Position numbers and translations under genes: made by a program
Assembly: GCA_000708835.1 (NCBI GenBank)
Contig: DF236980.1
Location: 163,999 to 227,998, forward strand
DNA length: 64,000 nt
Direction: 5' to 3'
Source of the DNA: Klebsormidium nitens
Lineage: Eukaryota; Streptophyta; Klebsormidiophyceae; Klebsormidiales; Klebsormidiaceae
The notes under the pieces: model-generated
Database searches by the model: none
Told to the model about the DNA's origin: nothing
Seen by the model: the letters and a program-made list of their open reading frames with translations, nothing else
Part shown: positions 1 to 11,500 of the stretch, piece by piece
Layout of the letters: every line of letters starts with the position of its first letter
How positions within the stretch are numbered: the first letter of the stretch is position 1

Positions 1-1456
1 CCGTCCGATCGAAAGAGTCTCGCCGATCGAACGGTAATTTTGAATTTTGCGATTATCGATAATAATCAAGTACGGCGACCTTGACGGGTTTTACCCCGCT
101 GTTAAAGGGTTAAATGTAACTTCATTCGAAGGTAATCTGTGCCCGGCCGGCAGGCCCCACGACTGCGTAGGGCCTTCAACACGACGGCTCCGCAGGTGAA
201 ACCTCAATTAAGGGTGCGGAAATTGGAACCCTATAGGCCGCCAGGACACGACCCCCAAATTGAGGGGCGTGGAACATTGGCCTGGCGGCCAATGTGACAA
301 TGTCCTCCGCGGGCGATAAGCGAACGACTAGCGTCTCCCAGCTGGCCATAAGGCAGTCAGTTAGCAGTGCCTGTAAGCACTCCGCTTTAAATCGAAATTC
401 CAGATTTTCGAATGCCATGAGATTGACGTGCTGACAAAGCTTACCCTGCATATTAGCTAGCATTTACTTGATAGCTCCGTGGCACATCCCTTCATTCCAA
501 TTATAAGCGGCCGCTACTCGTTATAAGAGCTAAGAAGGCCAAGGTTTACCTAATAGTTGGACGTAATATTGCGGATAATTTCTTAAAAGGGTATGACAGT
601 GAAACAACTAGGTACGGTAACTTCAATATATTTTCCGCTAGATCTGCTGGTGGAGTGTGAGCCTGCCGAAGTTCAACAACTTCGAAGCAACTGCAGCTGT
701 CGACGCGGCGGTTGCACGGAAAGTTTTAATACATGCGGGCCGTTCGATTCGGATATTTGTATCTGACGCCTGCAGACAGAGGTTTTCGTCGCGCGCAGCG
801 CCAGATTACTCAACGCACCCTCGGTTTGCTAGTACTAGCCCAGTCCTATTGTAGTGCTAGCGCGCAAAGTGACGACCACTCACGTGACTTTGCGTCAGGC
901 GTTTCTGCCGTCTCTGCAATTTGTACCGTCCGATCCCCTGCAATGCAATCCTGAACGTCGCAACTATTTTCCTTCGACTGCGAGAATGATTCTCAGCGAT
1001 TTAAGTCGTATACGGACCGCAGCGACAATTTCCTTAAAGAAGATATTTGATGCTCTAGAATGATGATGCTTTCGAAGTACACGGCATATGTGATGTGTAG
1101 CGGATTGATTTACAACGCATACATGTGCCAAGTTCGTTTGACTGACAATCTCATTTGATGTGGAGATGCGATCACATTAAAGTGGTCATGCGACTCACCC
1201 TGTTAGTTTGGATGCGATGCCAAACATGTAACTTACAAAAGCTCCGTTCTGTTGTATTCATGTGCTCTTCTCACCAATCGAGCTTGTCTTTGTGTTTGAC
1301 CATGATACACCGAACAAAGCTTGTTATCCACGAGGGTCTTCCCATTTGCAAGTGGTGCACTCATTCGTCAAGGACGTTTTGATGGCATGCCAGATGAGTA
1401 TTCGTAAGAATGTCTGGACAGTGGCTTCGAAAGTAGAAGCAAGTAAATCTCTCGAA
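1..1456. other. Gene-poor left edge
   Basis: No gene can be supported here. A 95-codon open frame on the minus strand (176-463) has no recognisable domain and no splice-linked partner. The first 34 bases form an imperfect inverted repeat (arms about 1-11 and 24-34, one mismatch) around a short loop; it may be the end of an element cut by the window edge. The 3' part of this stretch, just below 1457, should hold the 3' UTR of the minus-strand ERD2 gene. Confidence 0.4.
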
Positions 1457-4128
1457 CTATTCCGGAAGCCGCAACTTTTCACCAGCTTGCCAACTACAAG
1501 AGAGAAAGCCGTGTCAGTACACTTGCTGCATATCAGGACCAACAACCCCTTTCACGGGATTGGTGACATTCCCCTCGAACTGTGGAGAAGCTCGTCAACT
1601 TTTGCTGATAACGCTCGATTGAATTGGATCACAACAGCTTCACGCATGAAGGCCAAGACACGAAGAACAACCTTTCTATAAAACTCACCTTTTCAAGTAG
1701 TAATAGAAGAAGTCCGCATACAGACCCGTTTGAACCAGTCCCGCTGCCCATACTGCTCGAGCCAACAAGAGAGAGACAAATGAGAGTCGTAGCACAATTT
1801 TGCAAGTTTCCCGGATTGAACGAAGAAGCTCGCAAGTGAACACGACCACAGGTTTACACGATCCCATACGCCTCAAGGCTACAGAGTTGAACAACCAGTG
1901 TTCCTACAATAGGCGTCAGTGCACCAAAGGTTTTGGAAAACGAGCAGTTGTTTGCTTCACGATATGGACGGAAGGACTTTTGTCGACTGTAGTTCCAGAC
2001 CCTTCCGTAAGCTTCAAAGAGCACTTGTTACAAGACGAAAGCATGGATAACCCCCAAGAGAGTGAAGGACACAGACTGCCATCATGAAGCGAATTTACAT
2101 CATGGTGCTGCAAAGGAGAGCATAAAAGGACTTACCTAGATATTGCCGATACTTGGGCTCCGTCCAGTACCGATAGATCCAGTTCAGAATGTACAGAGCC
2201 CGGTATGCACTGCCAGGAGCCAAGCACGGGTCAACTGAAAGCCATCAAGACAAGAGCTTCGAATCGCAAAATGATTCATGGAAGAAGTTGGTTCCCAACC
2301 CAGGAAGACTTGAATGCCTTGTCTCCCTGTTGAGAATTGCAGCTACAATAAACAGGAAGGCTCAGGACCATATCTTGCACCATACATGGTATTGGATGGC
2401 AGGAGAACAGCAGAAAAGCAGTGTGATGCACAAGACGGCTTACCCAAGGAAGAAGATGTACTGGCCTGTCAGGTTGTCCACGTTCTTCGTCCTTTGCAGG
2501 AGCACCAACTGAGGGAGAATCGCCACAGCTTCCAGGTAAATGGAGAAAGTCCAGAGAACCTGGGTGACAGTAAGGGCTTTAGAATAAGGGAATCTTCTTT
2601 GCTCCTCGTACTCAAGTGCAGGAATGAAGAGTACCAAAGGAATGAAGAGCACCGACAAGTCCTGTATGGGAAGCCTTTGAGCTGGTTTCAATGCCCTGTT
2701 TGCGACTGTTGAGTACTCCAAGCAAGTGCACCAGGTTGCATTCAGGAGATATAAGCTCCTTCCCCGCCACGTTGGCGATGAGTCTGTTCAATGATGTAGA
2801 AGGCCAGAATTATCAGGCTGGGGACACTGAAAGCTTGCAAGGACCGACTCAGACTGCGATGGATCTTCCGGCACCCTGGGGTCGAGGGATGGCGGTCCTC
2901 ACCTCAGTGACCGACAGCTCGTTGTTCACAATCAGCGCAAGTACTGCACAAGGGACGACGAGAATGTAGTGCCGGAAGGTGTCCTGCTCCCTGTCGTAGG
3001 TCTGCTTGACTTGCTTGTGGTACCGCATGTACCAGAGGATGCCAAACGAGCTCGCCAGAAAGATGAGTTTCATCACAGTGTTGTACAGGGACACATAGCT
3101 GTAGAAGAGGTCGAGGTAGCGGGTGACAAAGACTAAGGTGTACAGCTCCTGCGTTTTCATGGACAGACCTGGAACACGAGAAGAGGCAGATCGTCACCTC
3201 GCTTTGTGTTGTACATAAATGTAGAAACACAGCCGCAGGGCATAAGAGCAGACTCAGACTTTTGACTCTAACGTGTAAGTTTTGAACTCCACTTGTCAGA
3301 AGGTGGGGAACACATCCCTCCAGGTCCTTCAGGCACCAATTTCCAACTTGACCGGCCTTTCGTGAAAAATAGGAGTGTCCCACCTACAACATCAATCAGC
3401 AGGGAATGGCTGCCACATCTTGAAATGAAACAAATACAACAGCCCTGAAGAGTTCAGATAACCCCAAGAGCTCCTGTTCCGAAAGAAGGAATGGAGGAGG
3501 AAGCAAGCCTTCCTTAGGGGCCAAATTAGGGTTTGGGAAAAAGAGTTGCTGTAGAAGTTGAAATAGTCAGAGCAACGGACCGCCAACTGTGCATCAGGGA
3601 AGGTGTCTTCAAACTTCGTCGGTTTTCAGCAAGATCAGAAATTGGACCTGATCAGCAAAGTAGAGAGTATCAGATTCAAACACAATGCAAAACTTTACGA
3701 AGCAGACGGGAGCGGCAATCACACACAATCCCTCCATCGTCTCGCTTAAATGCCGCACTTGACACAACATGCTCTCGTTGAAGCATATGCAAGCAGCAGC
3801 CCTAAGACAAAACTTTGGCCAGGGCATCCTTGCAAAACGAATCAGAACTCCAGATGTGGAACCTTGTTTTCCTTAAGACTTAAGTGGCAAAAGGGTATCG
3901 AAGTTTGATGCTGGTTGCCAGCTCATTTTCCTCAAGGTACGTGGCAGACTGTCGATTTGACCTGCTTGATTGGGAGAAATGCACTGTCTTTGCAGACGCT
4001 GGTCGGTATCACGGTGTAGAAACCAATCATATCTTACCAGCACACGATTTGCTGGTGTAGATCTTCAGCAAGATCAGTACAATGCTGAAGAGATGACTCA
4101 TGTCACCCGCTAACCGAAAGAGATTCAT
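1457..4128 (-). CDS. ERD2: ER lumen protein-retaining receptor (KDEL/HDEL receptor, ERD2 family)
   Basis: This is a seven-helix Golgi-to-ER retrieval receptor that binds C-terminal K/HDEL signals of escaped ER proteins and returns them in COPI vesicles. Six exons join in frame: 4128-4038, 3168-2903, 2559-2444, 2209-2136, 1752-1689 and 1493-1457, giving 215 residues, the usual family length. Visible family landmarks are the start MNLFRLAGDMSHL, the block LKTQELY-like (here SMKTQELYTLVF) at about 32-43, SIYLEAVAILPQLVLLQR near 125-142, NVDNLTGQY, NWIYRYWTEP, and the C-terminal YADFFYYY. The Asp in YADFF (about residue 196) corresponds to the Asp known to be needed for retrograde transport in animal receptors. 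The last coding exon is only 37 bp and ends in a basic and hydrophobic tail ending KLRLPE, as in plant ERD2. All splice sites are GT-AG. It is divergent from NAA35. Confidence 0.96.
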
Positions 4129-5532
4129 CGTGTCTGCTTTCTGCCCTACGACTTCTCAGCAGGTTTTAAAAGGCGGGGTATGCCTTTGATCTTCTTTCAT
4201 GCGCTTAATTAGCGGCACCCCTACGTTACGAGCGCCCGGGCATCCGCCCTGCCTAGATTGCGCCCCAATCTGACACGTTGACAGGCTTAAGTTGCAAGCC
4301 ACCCTAGCGCCCTCATCCGCAAATGCTTGCTTTGGAATGGTGCACTGCGCTTCAATGAGCAAATGCACCACTTCGATCCGGAGGTCGGAAGCAAGTCATG
4401 TAGTTCTAAAATTGACACTGATGAAGCACTTTGTTCCTGAGCGGTGATCTGGTGTCAAGTAGGTTCGGAAGATTAAACATACTCCGGAGGAGCGCACGCG
4501 CGCACTTGTACACGTTTGTAACATGGCGCCGTGACTTTCTGGGGGGCAACAGACGCGCGGCAAAGTCGACCCCGGTGGTGATCAAAATGATGGTCACTTC
4601 GTATTAATGAACGCGTGCACACCCGGTGGATAGCGCATAAAACATGGCACATGTGGGAATGTTCAATGTTCGGAATCGTAAGTTGCATCAAAATGATGCA
4701 ACAGGATGTTCATTGTTATGTACAGGAACCCCCGGCCTAGCGCTGTAGGTACAGTAGTATCCTGAAGGTGGCGCTGTAATAGATTGGTGGTTGGCCTTCC
4801 TGTTCAAATTCAAAGGGTTTATTCTTTAGGTAGTGCAGAGCGGTACTGGGAGGAGGTGAAGGGTTTCTGCTTTGGCAGGCCGTCTTCTCCCAGCCTTCTT
4901 TTTGCAGTGGAAAGCCTCCTGGCAATGCGCACAATGTCAAATTGTACCTGGAGGGCAGCAAGAGCAAATGGTGGTGCTTGTGTTCTCAAATGAGGGCAGC
5001 CCTCTGAGTTGCAGACTTTGCAACTCGTGAGCCTCAGCTGTATCAGTCAGCAAGACAGTTTAGCTGCCTGCGAGCTGGAAGGAACCGTCAAGGGGCCCTC
5101 TACAATGTAATCAGGGATTTACTTTAACCACATACTGTATCTTGTCCACAGCAGTCCTGTCGTTGGGACTGCTCAAGAAAGTTTGATTAGAGAGGTCTCA
5201 ACATGAGTGACAGAACAGTAGCTATGGACAAAACGGTCTGGGCAGACTGCCAGGGACTTCTGGCGGAAGCGTGCTCTGGTGAGGCTCCTCTGGGTAGTCA
5301 GCCTTTGGCACACCACATTTTCGATTCTGGATCTTTTCGACATGAGAGCGGCATGATTTGATATTCCTCGAGCACTGCCTGACTGATCTACCACTCTTGC
5401 AATCAAGCGCACTGATTTTGGCGATGGTGGTGGTGGCTTCTTGACCTGCTTTGATTGCAAAAATGATTGGAACGCTGATCCTGAATGCTTCTCTGTTGCT
5501 GAAACAACTGTACCTTGTCGTGCTGACATCAG
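4129..5532. promoter_or_regulatory. Intergenic region between divergent ERD2 and NAA35
   Basis: About 1.4 kb separates the ERD2 start codon from the first NAA35 exon I can identify. It must contain the ERD2 promoter and the still unidentified 5' end of NAA35 (first exon and promoter). I see no convincing open frame: candidates at 4784-4993 (+) and 5173-5566 (-) lack recognisable domains. No TATA or other element is assigned. Confidence 0.4.
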
Positions 5533-8500
5533 CTATCTGTGCAGCCTTGGAGCCCGGCGAGCTCATTCATGGGGAGAACTTCAGCCTCTTCGAGGCAATG
5601 GCTGCGATTGAGGTAAGCTGCAAGATCAGGGAGCTCAGGGCTGCGTGTCTTGCTACTGCGTTCAACGAACTGAAACTCACTACTTCAGCACTCACGCAAC
5701 AGTCACAGCGCTTGGTGGTCTTCACTGACATTTTCTGCTGAGTCCCCTTCTCTGAACCGCCACTGGCATGGTCAAACCTGATAAGAACAGACCCTGCAAT
5801 TCAGGTCTGTGAGTGGTTTTCATTCTCGTCAACTACGCCCCAGCGCTTCCTTCTTCATGACCACCCCATTGACAACCTGTATATCCTGTTGTTGCTTGAT
5901 GTTCCTACAGATCATGGACCCTAAGATGGATGCCGGGATGAGCACCGAGGGGTTCAAAAGCGCGCAGGAGGCGATTGAGGGGGGTTCCGCACCGTTGGAT
6001 CTAACTGTCCCCCAGCTCCTAGATGTAATGGATCAACTACTAGCGTATGAGGTGAGCAGCAGACAGTTCCGGACTGCACAAAACTTCTGAAACGAACTTG
6101 GATTGGGAGGGAACTGCGTTTACATGATGCTTCTATACTTCTGTAGCTTCGTTGAAATGAAATTTCTGTTGGCAACCCGCAAGCGGGAACGCGCTCTTGC
6201 TCAGACTGGTGATCCAGACGAACAGAAGTTGAAAAGAGATGCCGCTTCGAATCGTCTGGACGCCTTGTCGATTCTGGACGTCCACAGCTCAGGCAAGCAG
6301 GCAAGCGAACACAGTCCGGCCCCAAGTGAGTTTCACATCGTTAAAGACGACTTTTATCGGTGCTTAACTCTGGATGTCGAACTTGACGATGTCAATTTTC
6401 ACCCCCTCTGAGATCTGAGCCCCTTCAAACATCCTACGTATCTCAAAAGCCTACTCCCTTTCGGTTTGAAAAGCCTCACTTTTTTCTGGACGATTGCAGG
6501 CGACCTGGCAGAGTGGACACACCCTTGCTCAGACGGTGTATTCCTGCCTGTACCTCCACATTCCTGAGAGAACGGCTTCGAACCCTCTCCTCCATGCATA
6601 CTGCAAGGTGGTCAGGAGCACGTGCAACCTGGTTCGGACGCTGGTCATGGTTGCGGATATCCATGAGGTGAGAATGTCAATTTATTCGGCACCTTGTAAA
6701 AGGATTGAGTCATGTTGGTAGTTTGATATGATTCCTGTTGGGACTGTGTGCATTAACGGTTCTGTCGGCTCAATAGGCTCGTTCTTGAGAAACCTTCTGT
6801 GGTCGTTTCAAGATCTGCTGGTACCCGGCCAACATTCTTCCGTTGGTTAGCTGGTGTTACGATCCCTTCGCTCGTCGGAGCCGGTTTTCTGACGGTCAGA
6901 CGGTCGGGAAGACTTGCCTTGGTGGTTGCAAGCTATATACGACTGGAACGACAATGAGGCTATCAAGAAAACCGATAAATCTTTTTGTCGCGGGAGGCTG
7001 GAGCAAGACATCCGACATCTTTCGACCCCATTGTTTCTTTGGTTGGTCGGCTTGCAGCCTGGTTCAATATATTCTCAGGTCCCAGCACGATGTCTTAGAG
7101 AGGACGATTCGGGGTCACCTTTGTATTTTCTTTGAGAAACTGTGCTACGATGGATCGAACTCGGTGTACGTAACCCGGATAATAAAGGCTGGAGGCCTGA
7201 GCTGTTCCCGGTCGACTCAAAGGCTTATATCACCACGCAGCTTCTCAGACCTTGACACTGATTGGAAATTCCTCTTCAGGAGAACGAGGACTTTATCGGG
7301 GCGACGTTCGGCTTCCCCCTGGAGCTAGAAGAGGACGGCCGCTGCATGACGCTGCTAGCCGCAGTTGAGGAGACCCTTGCCAAGCAGCTGAAAGCGGCAA
7401 GAGCAGGCGCGGCTGGGGCGTCGCCGGAAGGCAAGTGAACATGTTGGATCAGATTGGATCTCGGTTGGGCTATCTCTTCGCTTTGAAAAAGTTGGTCTGA
7501 CTTTTGCTGTGTTTCCAGTCTGGCTGTCTCGGCCTCGCTCCTCTGAGATGAAAAGTGATGGTCAGAGTCGTGCGCAGCGTCTTGCGAGGAAGAGTAGTGG
7601 TCTATGACTTGACCACAGAAACTCCGATCTCTTTGAAGTAGAGACTGAGTGTTGAAAAGCTTGTTGCGCATATTGGACGGGACTGTCGACTCGACGAGAG
7701 TGGCCAATCTACTTCTCGAGGAGGTTTCCACCCCGTATTCCTTTCACGCGGCTAAAGTATCCAGATTTGTGGAGCGAGACACCTCCTTTTTAGGAGTCAG
7801 TTACTCTTCGGTCTTCTGTTCCGTACATACTCACGGGATCCCTACTCTTGCAGCTCCGGCCCCCCTCCAAGCCGACCCCCTGCTGGAAGAACCGTTCTGC
7901 GCGGCGCTGCTCGCGCGCCTCCGCTTCCGGCGCGCCCTGCACCAGGCGCTGACGCACCTCGACAAGGGGCCGACGCACGAGAAGGGCACGCTCGGCGCGC
8001 AGCAGGCGATCGCGACGGCCGCCAAGGAGCTCGCGATCATCCGCATCTCGAGCCCGCAGCTGGCGCGGGCATTGGAACGGGTGACGTCAGCGGGCACGGC
8101 CGGAGGGGGGGTCCCACAGGAAGCGCCTCGAGCGGTGACGTCAGAGGGAGCGTCTGACACGGGGACGTCAGCGGCCGGATCAGGGACGTCAGCGGAAGCG
8201 TCTGGAAAGGGGTCCTTCGCTGGTTCAAAAGAAGGGGCGACACCAGCACGAAGTTCTCGGGGTGCAGAAGGGGCGGGTAAGTCCAGGGAACGGAAAGCGA
8301 CTGGGAAGGAGAGAACACCCAAAGGACCGCGCAAATCGGTCGAGGGAGCGCCCGTTTCATCGGAGACGGGAGCCGGTGTCTCTGGAAGAGGCACGAAGCA
8401 ACCGGAGGCTGCAAGCGCCGATAAGTACGTGCCAAGCGGGAGTGTCCGAAGTCAGGAAAGCACAAGAAGGGGTGATCGAACCACCGGGGGAATGGCCGAC

Positions 8501-11500
8501 ACCCGAGAGGAAAGTGGGAGTTTAGAAGGAAGGCGAGGGGCCGAGACGCCGGCCCAGCCAAGCGACGCTTTCTCGGATGAAGCCCCTGGGGGGCGGGAAT
8601 GGGGCAACGGTGCGGATGCGCTAGCCGCCAGTCTGCAAGCGAGCGTGCTTTCAGAAAGCGAGCACGACAGAGAAAGTGGTCCCAGCAGCAGCGGACGCGT
8701 TTCTTCTGGAGCTACGTACGCTGCGCCAAGCGACACCCCGCACAGCCGGGATCGGATGCCGTGCACGATCCACCTTCGGGAGGGGGGGTCGACGTCCGCG
8801 CCACTTCCCAGCCCCTCCGAGGCGGCGGGAATTATTGCTGGACAGCCGCCTATTCACACCAGGGACCTTCGTGAGGGGGTCACGGGAACGGCAGAGGCAT
8901 CCACGGCTTCGGGGCGTGCGGCGATCGGGTTCGACGAGAGTGTGAATAGGCGGCTTCTGGGGTCGACGCCGCCACGGTCGATGAAGATGCTGACGTGGGC
9001 TGAGGTCAGCGGGTTCTGGCTCATTTTGATAACATCACAAAGGGTGGCAGGGTGGTAGTTGAAGATTGCCCCTGCTTTGACAGGCGACTCTCAGGTGCTC
9101 CTACCCTCGTTCCTTCGCCCTTGAAATCTGGCCACTCGACTGTGTTCTCTAGAGTCTTCCTTTCTCAATTCGATTCGCCTTGCCACGTGCGTGCATCTGA
9201 TAGACCGACAGCCTCTTAGCGGTCTGCTGCATCTTCGAAACTGTATCAACTCCGTCGTTGCATCACAGACTGCATATGCTGGACTTTTACGTTCTCGTTG
9301 TTTAAACGGGAAAGAACAGTTCCCAATTCTCAAGACGTTGTTACCCAGTACTTGAACCTACCAAAATTGAAGCTTCAAAACCCCTATTCCTGGTACCTGT
9401 GAGTAAGAAACAACATCTCCAGGCGCTTCAATCTCATAGCGACAATTGTATCTACATTTGTAGTTTAACGTGCTATCCTGTTTTGTTTGTTTTCATTTTG
9501 TGAAATCTACTAAACCCCCGAACCCTTCCTTCCTGCAGACGATGGACTACTACGACCGCCTCCTCCAAGACCTCGCCCAAATCACGCACGCGCCCTCCGC
9601 CCGCTCCCTCGCTGACGTCATCCAGTTCGTCGCTGACTTCAGCGACCGCCAGCCCCGCATTTTGGCTCGGTCACGCCTCTTCCTGCACTTGTTCCCGGAG
9701 GCGTTCCTCGTTTTGGGGCGAGACTCCCTCACGGAAATGGTGCTAGATGCGGTGAACTTGCCGCAAGGAGCGATCAGGAAAGACCCCGGGGTGCTCGCGT
9801 TTGCAGTGAAGGCGGCACGGGTGAGTATTGGCCCCAAAGCTGATCTTCAATTCTTAACTCCCTTCCTTCTTTGCAGGCAAACAAGACTTATCGAGGAACA
9901 CAGTTATTCGAGAGAGATTTCGATTCTCACCTACTTTACAAGCTCGGGGACTCTGGTTTCGATGATTCTTTTTGTCAAGCGGCCGTCCTGCATGCCGCTT
10001 GCCTTTGCTTAATAATCTACTAGAGTTACTGCGGCCGTAAAATGGGGCTTCTTTCGAAGCATACTAAACCTCTCCTATTCACCTCACAGCACCGGGCAGA
10101 TGTCAGACCCTTAGAAGCTAAAAAGCCCGAGCGAACCAGGGACGTGCCTAGTAGACACAATAGGAATATACCGCTACATTACCACCAATGGCTTATACGT
10201 TTTCAATCGATGTGCAGGCCGTGAAAGCGCTGCTGAAGCTCCTGTGCGTGAACAACAGCCGGCAGCGGCGGAAGCTGGCGCGCTGCCTGGCGGAATGGGA
10301 AGGAGTTCGACGAGAGGTGAGGCTGCAATTTTGTTATAGAAGCTGCCATACTTGAACCGGGACTTGTCCCGTATGTGATCAACAGGGTCTTTCTGTCTTG
10401 CTCAATGTAGCACCGATTTCTTAGCTTGACAAAAGTCGGAGACGCGGAAGCCGTATGGCTGGCTGGGCGTAAGGAATGGGAGAGGTGACGGCCAGTTTGC
10501 CCGCCATTCGCAGGGGGCGACACGCGGCTCCTCAGAATGTTTTGTCCTTTGCGAGCGATCCTTTCGACCTCTCCCGAGTCGTTCGAGCTTCTCGTCGGTG
10601 CTTGATTTACTCAACGTCTTGTGGTGTGAAGGCGTTTGGTATGTCGTTTAGTTGAGTTTTATCCCTTTTAATCTGGTAAGATGGAGTATCAAAGCGTTTG
10701 GCATAGATTTCGTTTCTCAGGAACGTATGCTTAATGCAGGCGGAAGCTCAGAGTCAGCACAACGAAGCTATACGGGCTTGGGTGGCACAAACGCTGGAGG
10801 CGGTAAGTATAAGCCCGTCACTACATCTTCTTAAAGATAAGCACGTAAGGATATGCCTGCAACGATTAGCGTGTAAGCAGCAAGCTACGCGCCGCTCTGG
10901 GGTCCTTTGGTATAGGAGCAAAGCACAATGTCGACGCGCGGGTTAGGACTGCTAATCCGACTGAGGATATGAGCGATACATCAAAGATCCTCAGCAGAAT
11001 CGAACCGGAGGTATAAGGAGCAGTCGCTCGACCTCGTATTGTGGGCCTGGCCCAGGTCGCTTAAGCTCCTGCTTAGAGGTTGTCTGTTGCTGCGCAAATC
11101 GTGACCCGTTCTTGAAAACTTCGCTTAGATATAAACGTAGAGTTTATTGGGCTTCTAAGCTTGTCAGGCTTACGACCCTGGTTGTGCTCCGTCGAGAGGT
11201 GAACTAGGTCGTGCATCAGATATCATGAAGATCCGGAAGGAGAATCTCCGCTTTGTACTACTCTGACCCACTCCTACAATTCAATATTGCAAAGGTTTCG
11301 CTAGCTGCAGAGCTCCCAGTTGTTGTGATTCAGTTTTCTCAACCCAAATATCGACTCTGTTGTGCAGCAAGGAGCGCTTGGCCCCGACCATCCTCCCGAC
11401 GCGTGGCTCGACAACGTCTTCACCTGCTGGACCGAGCAGCAGATCTGTCGAATCATGACGCGCCACCTGTCCCTCGGCTTCCCCCAGCAGCTCTACTCCC

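Noticed and set aside
176-463. 95-codon minus-strand frame at the left edge
   Set aside because: No domain, no splice partner, and too short to trust in this genome.
2904-3383. 159-codon minus-strand frame over ERD2 exon 2
   Set aside because: Shadow frame; the true ERD2 exon is 3168-2903 in another frame.
7649-7853. Upstream part of the long plus-strand frame in NAA35
   Set aside because: The family match starts at 7854 after a good acceptor; the preceding bases are intron by phase with the upstream exon.
8085-8200. GACGTCAG copies as a regulatory CRE cluster
   Set aside because: They lie inside an uninterrupted coding exon with short repeats, so coding-repeat expansion explains them better.
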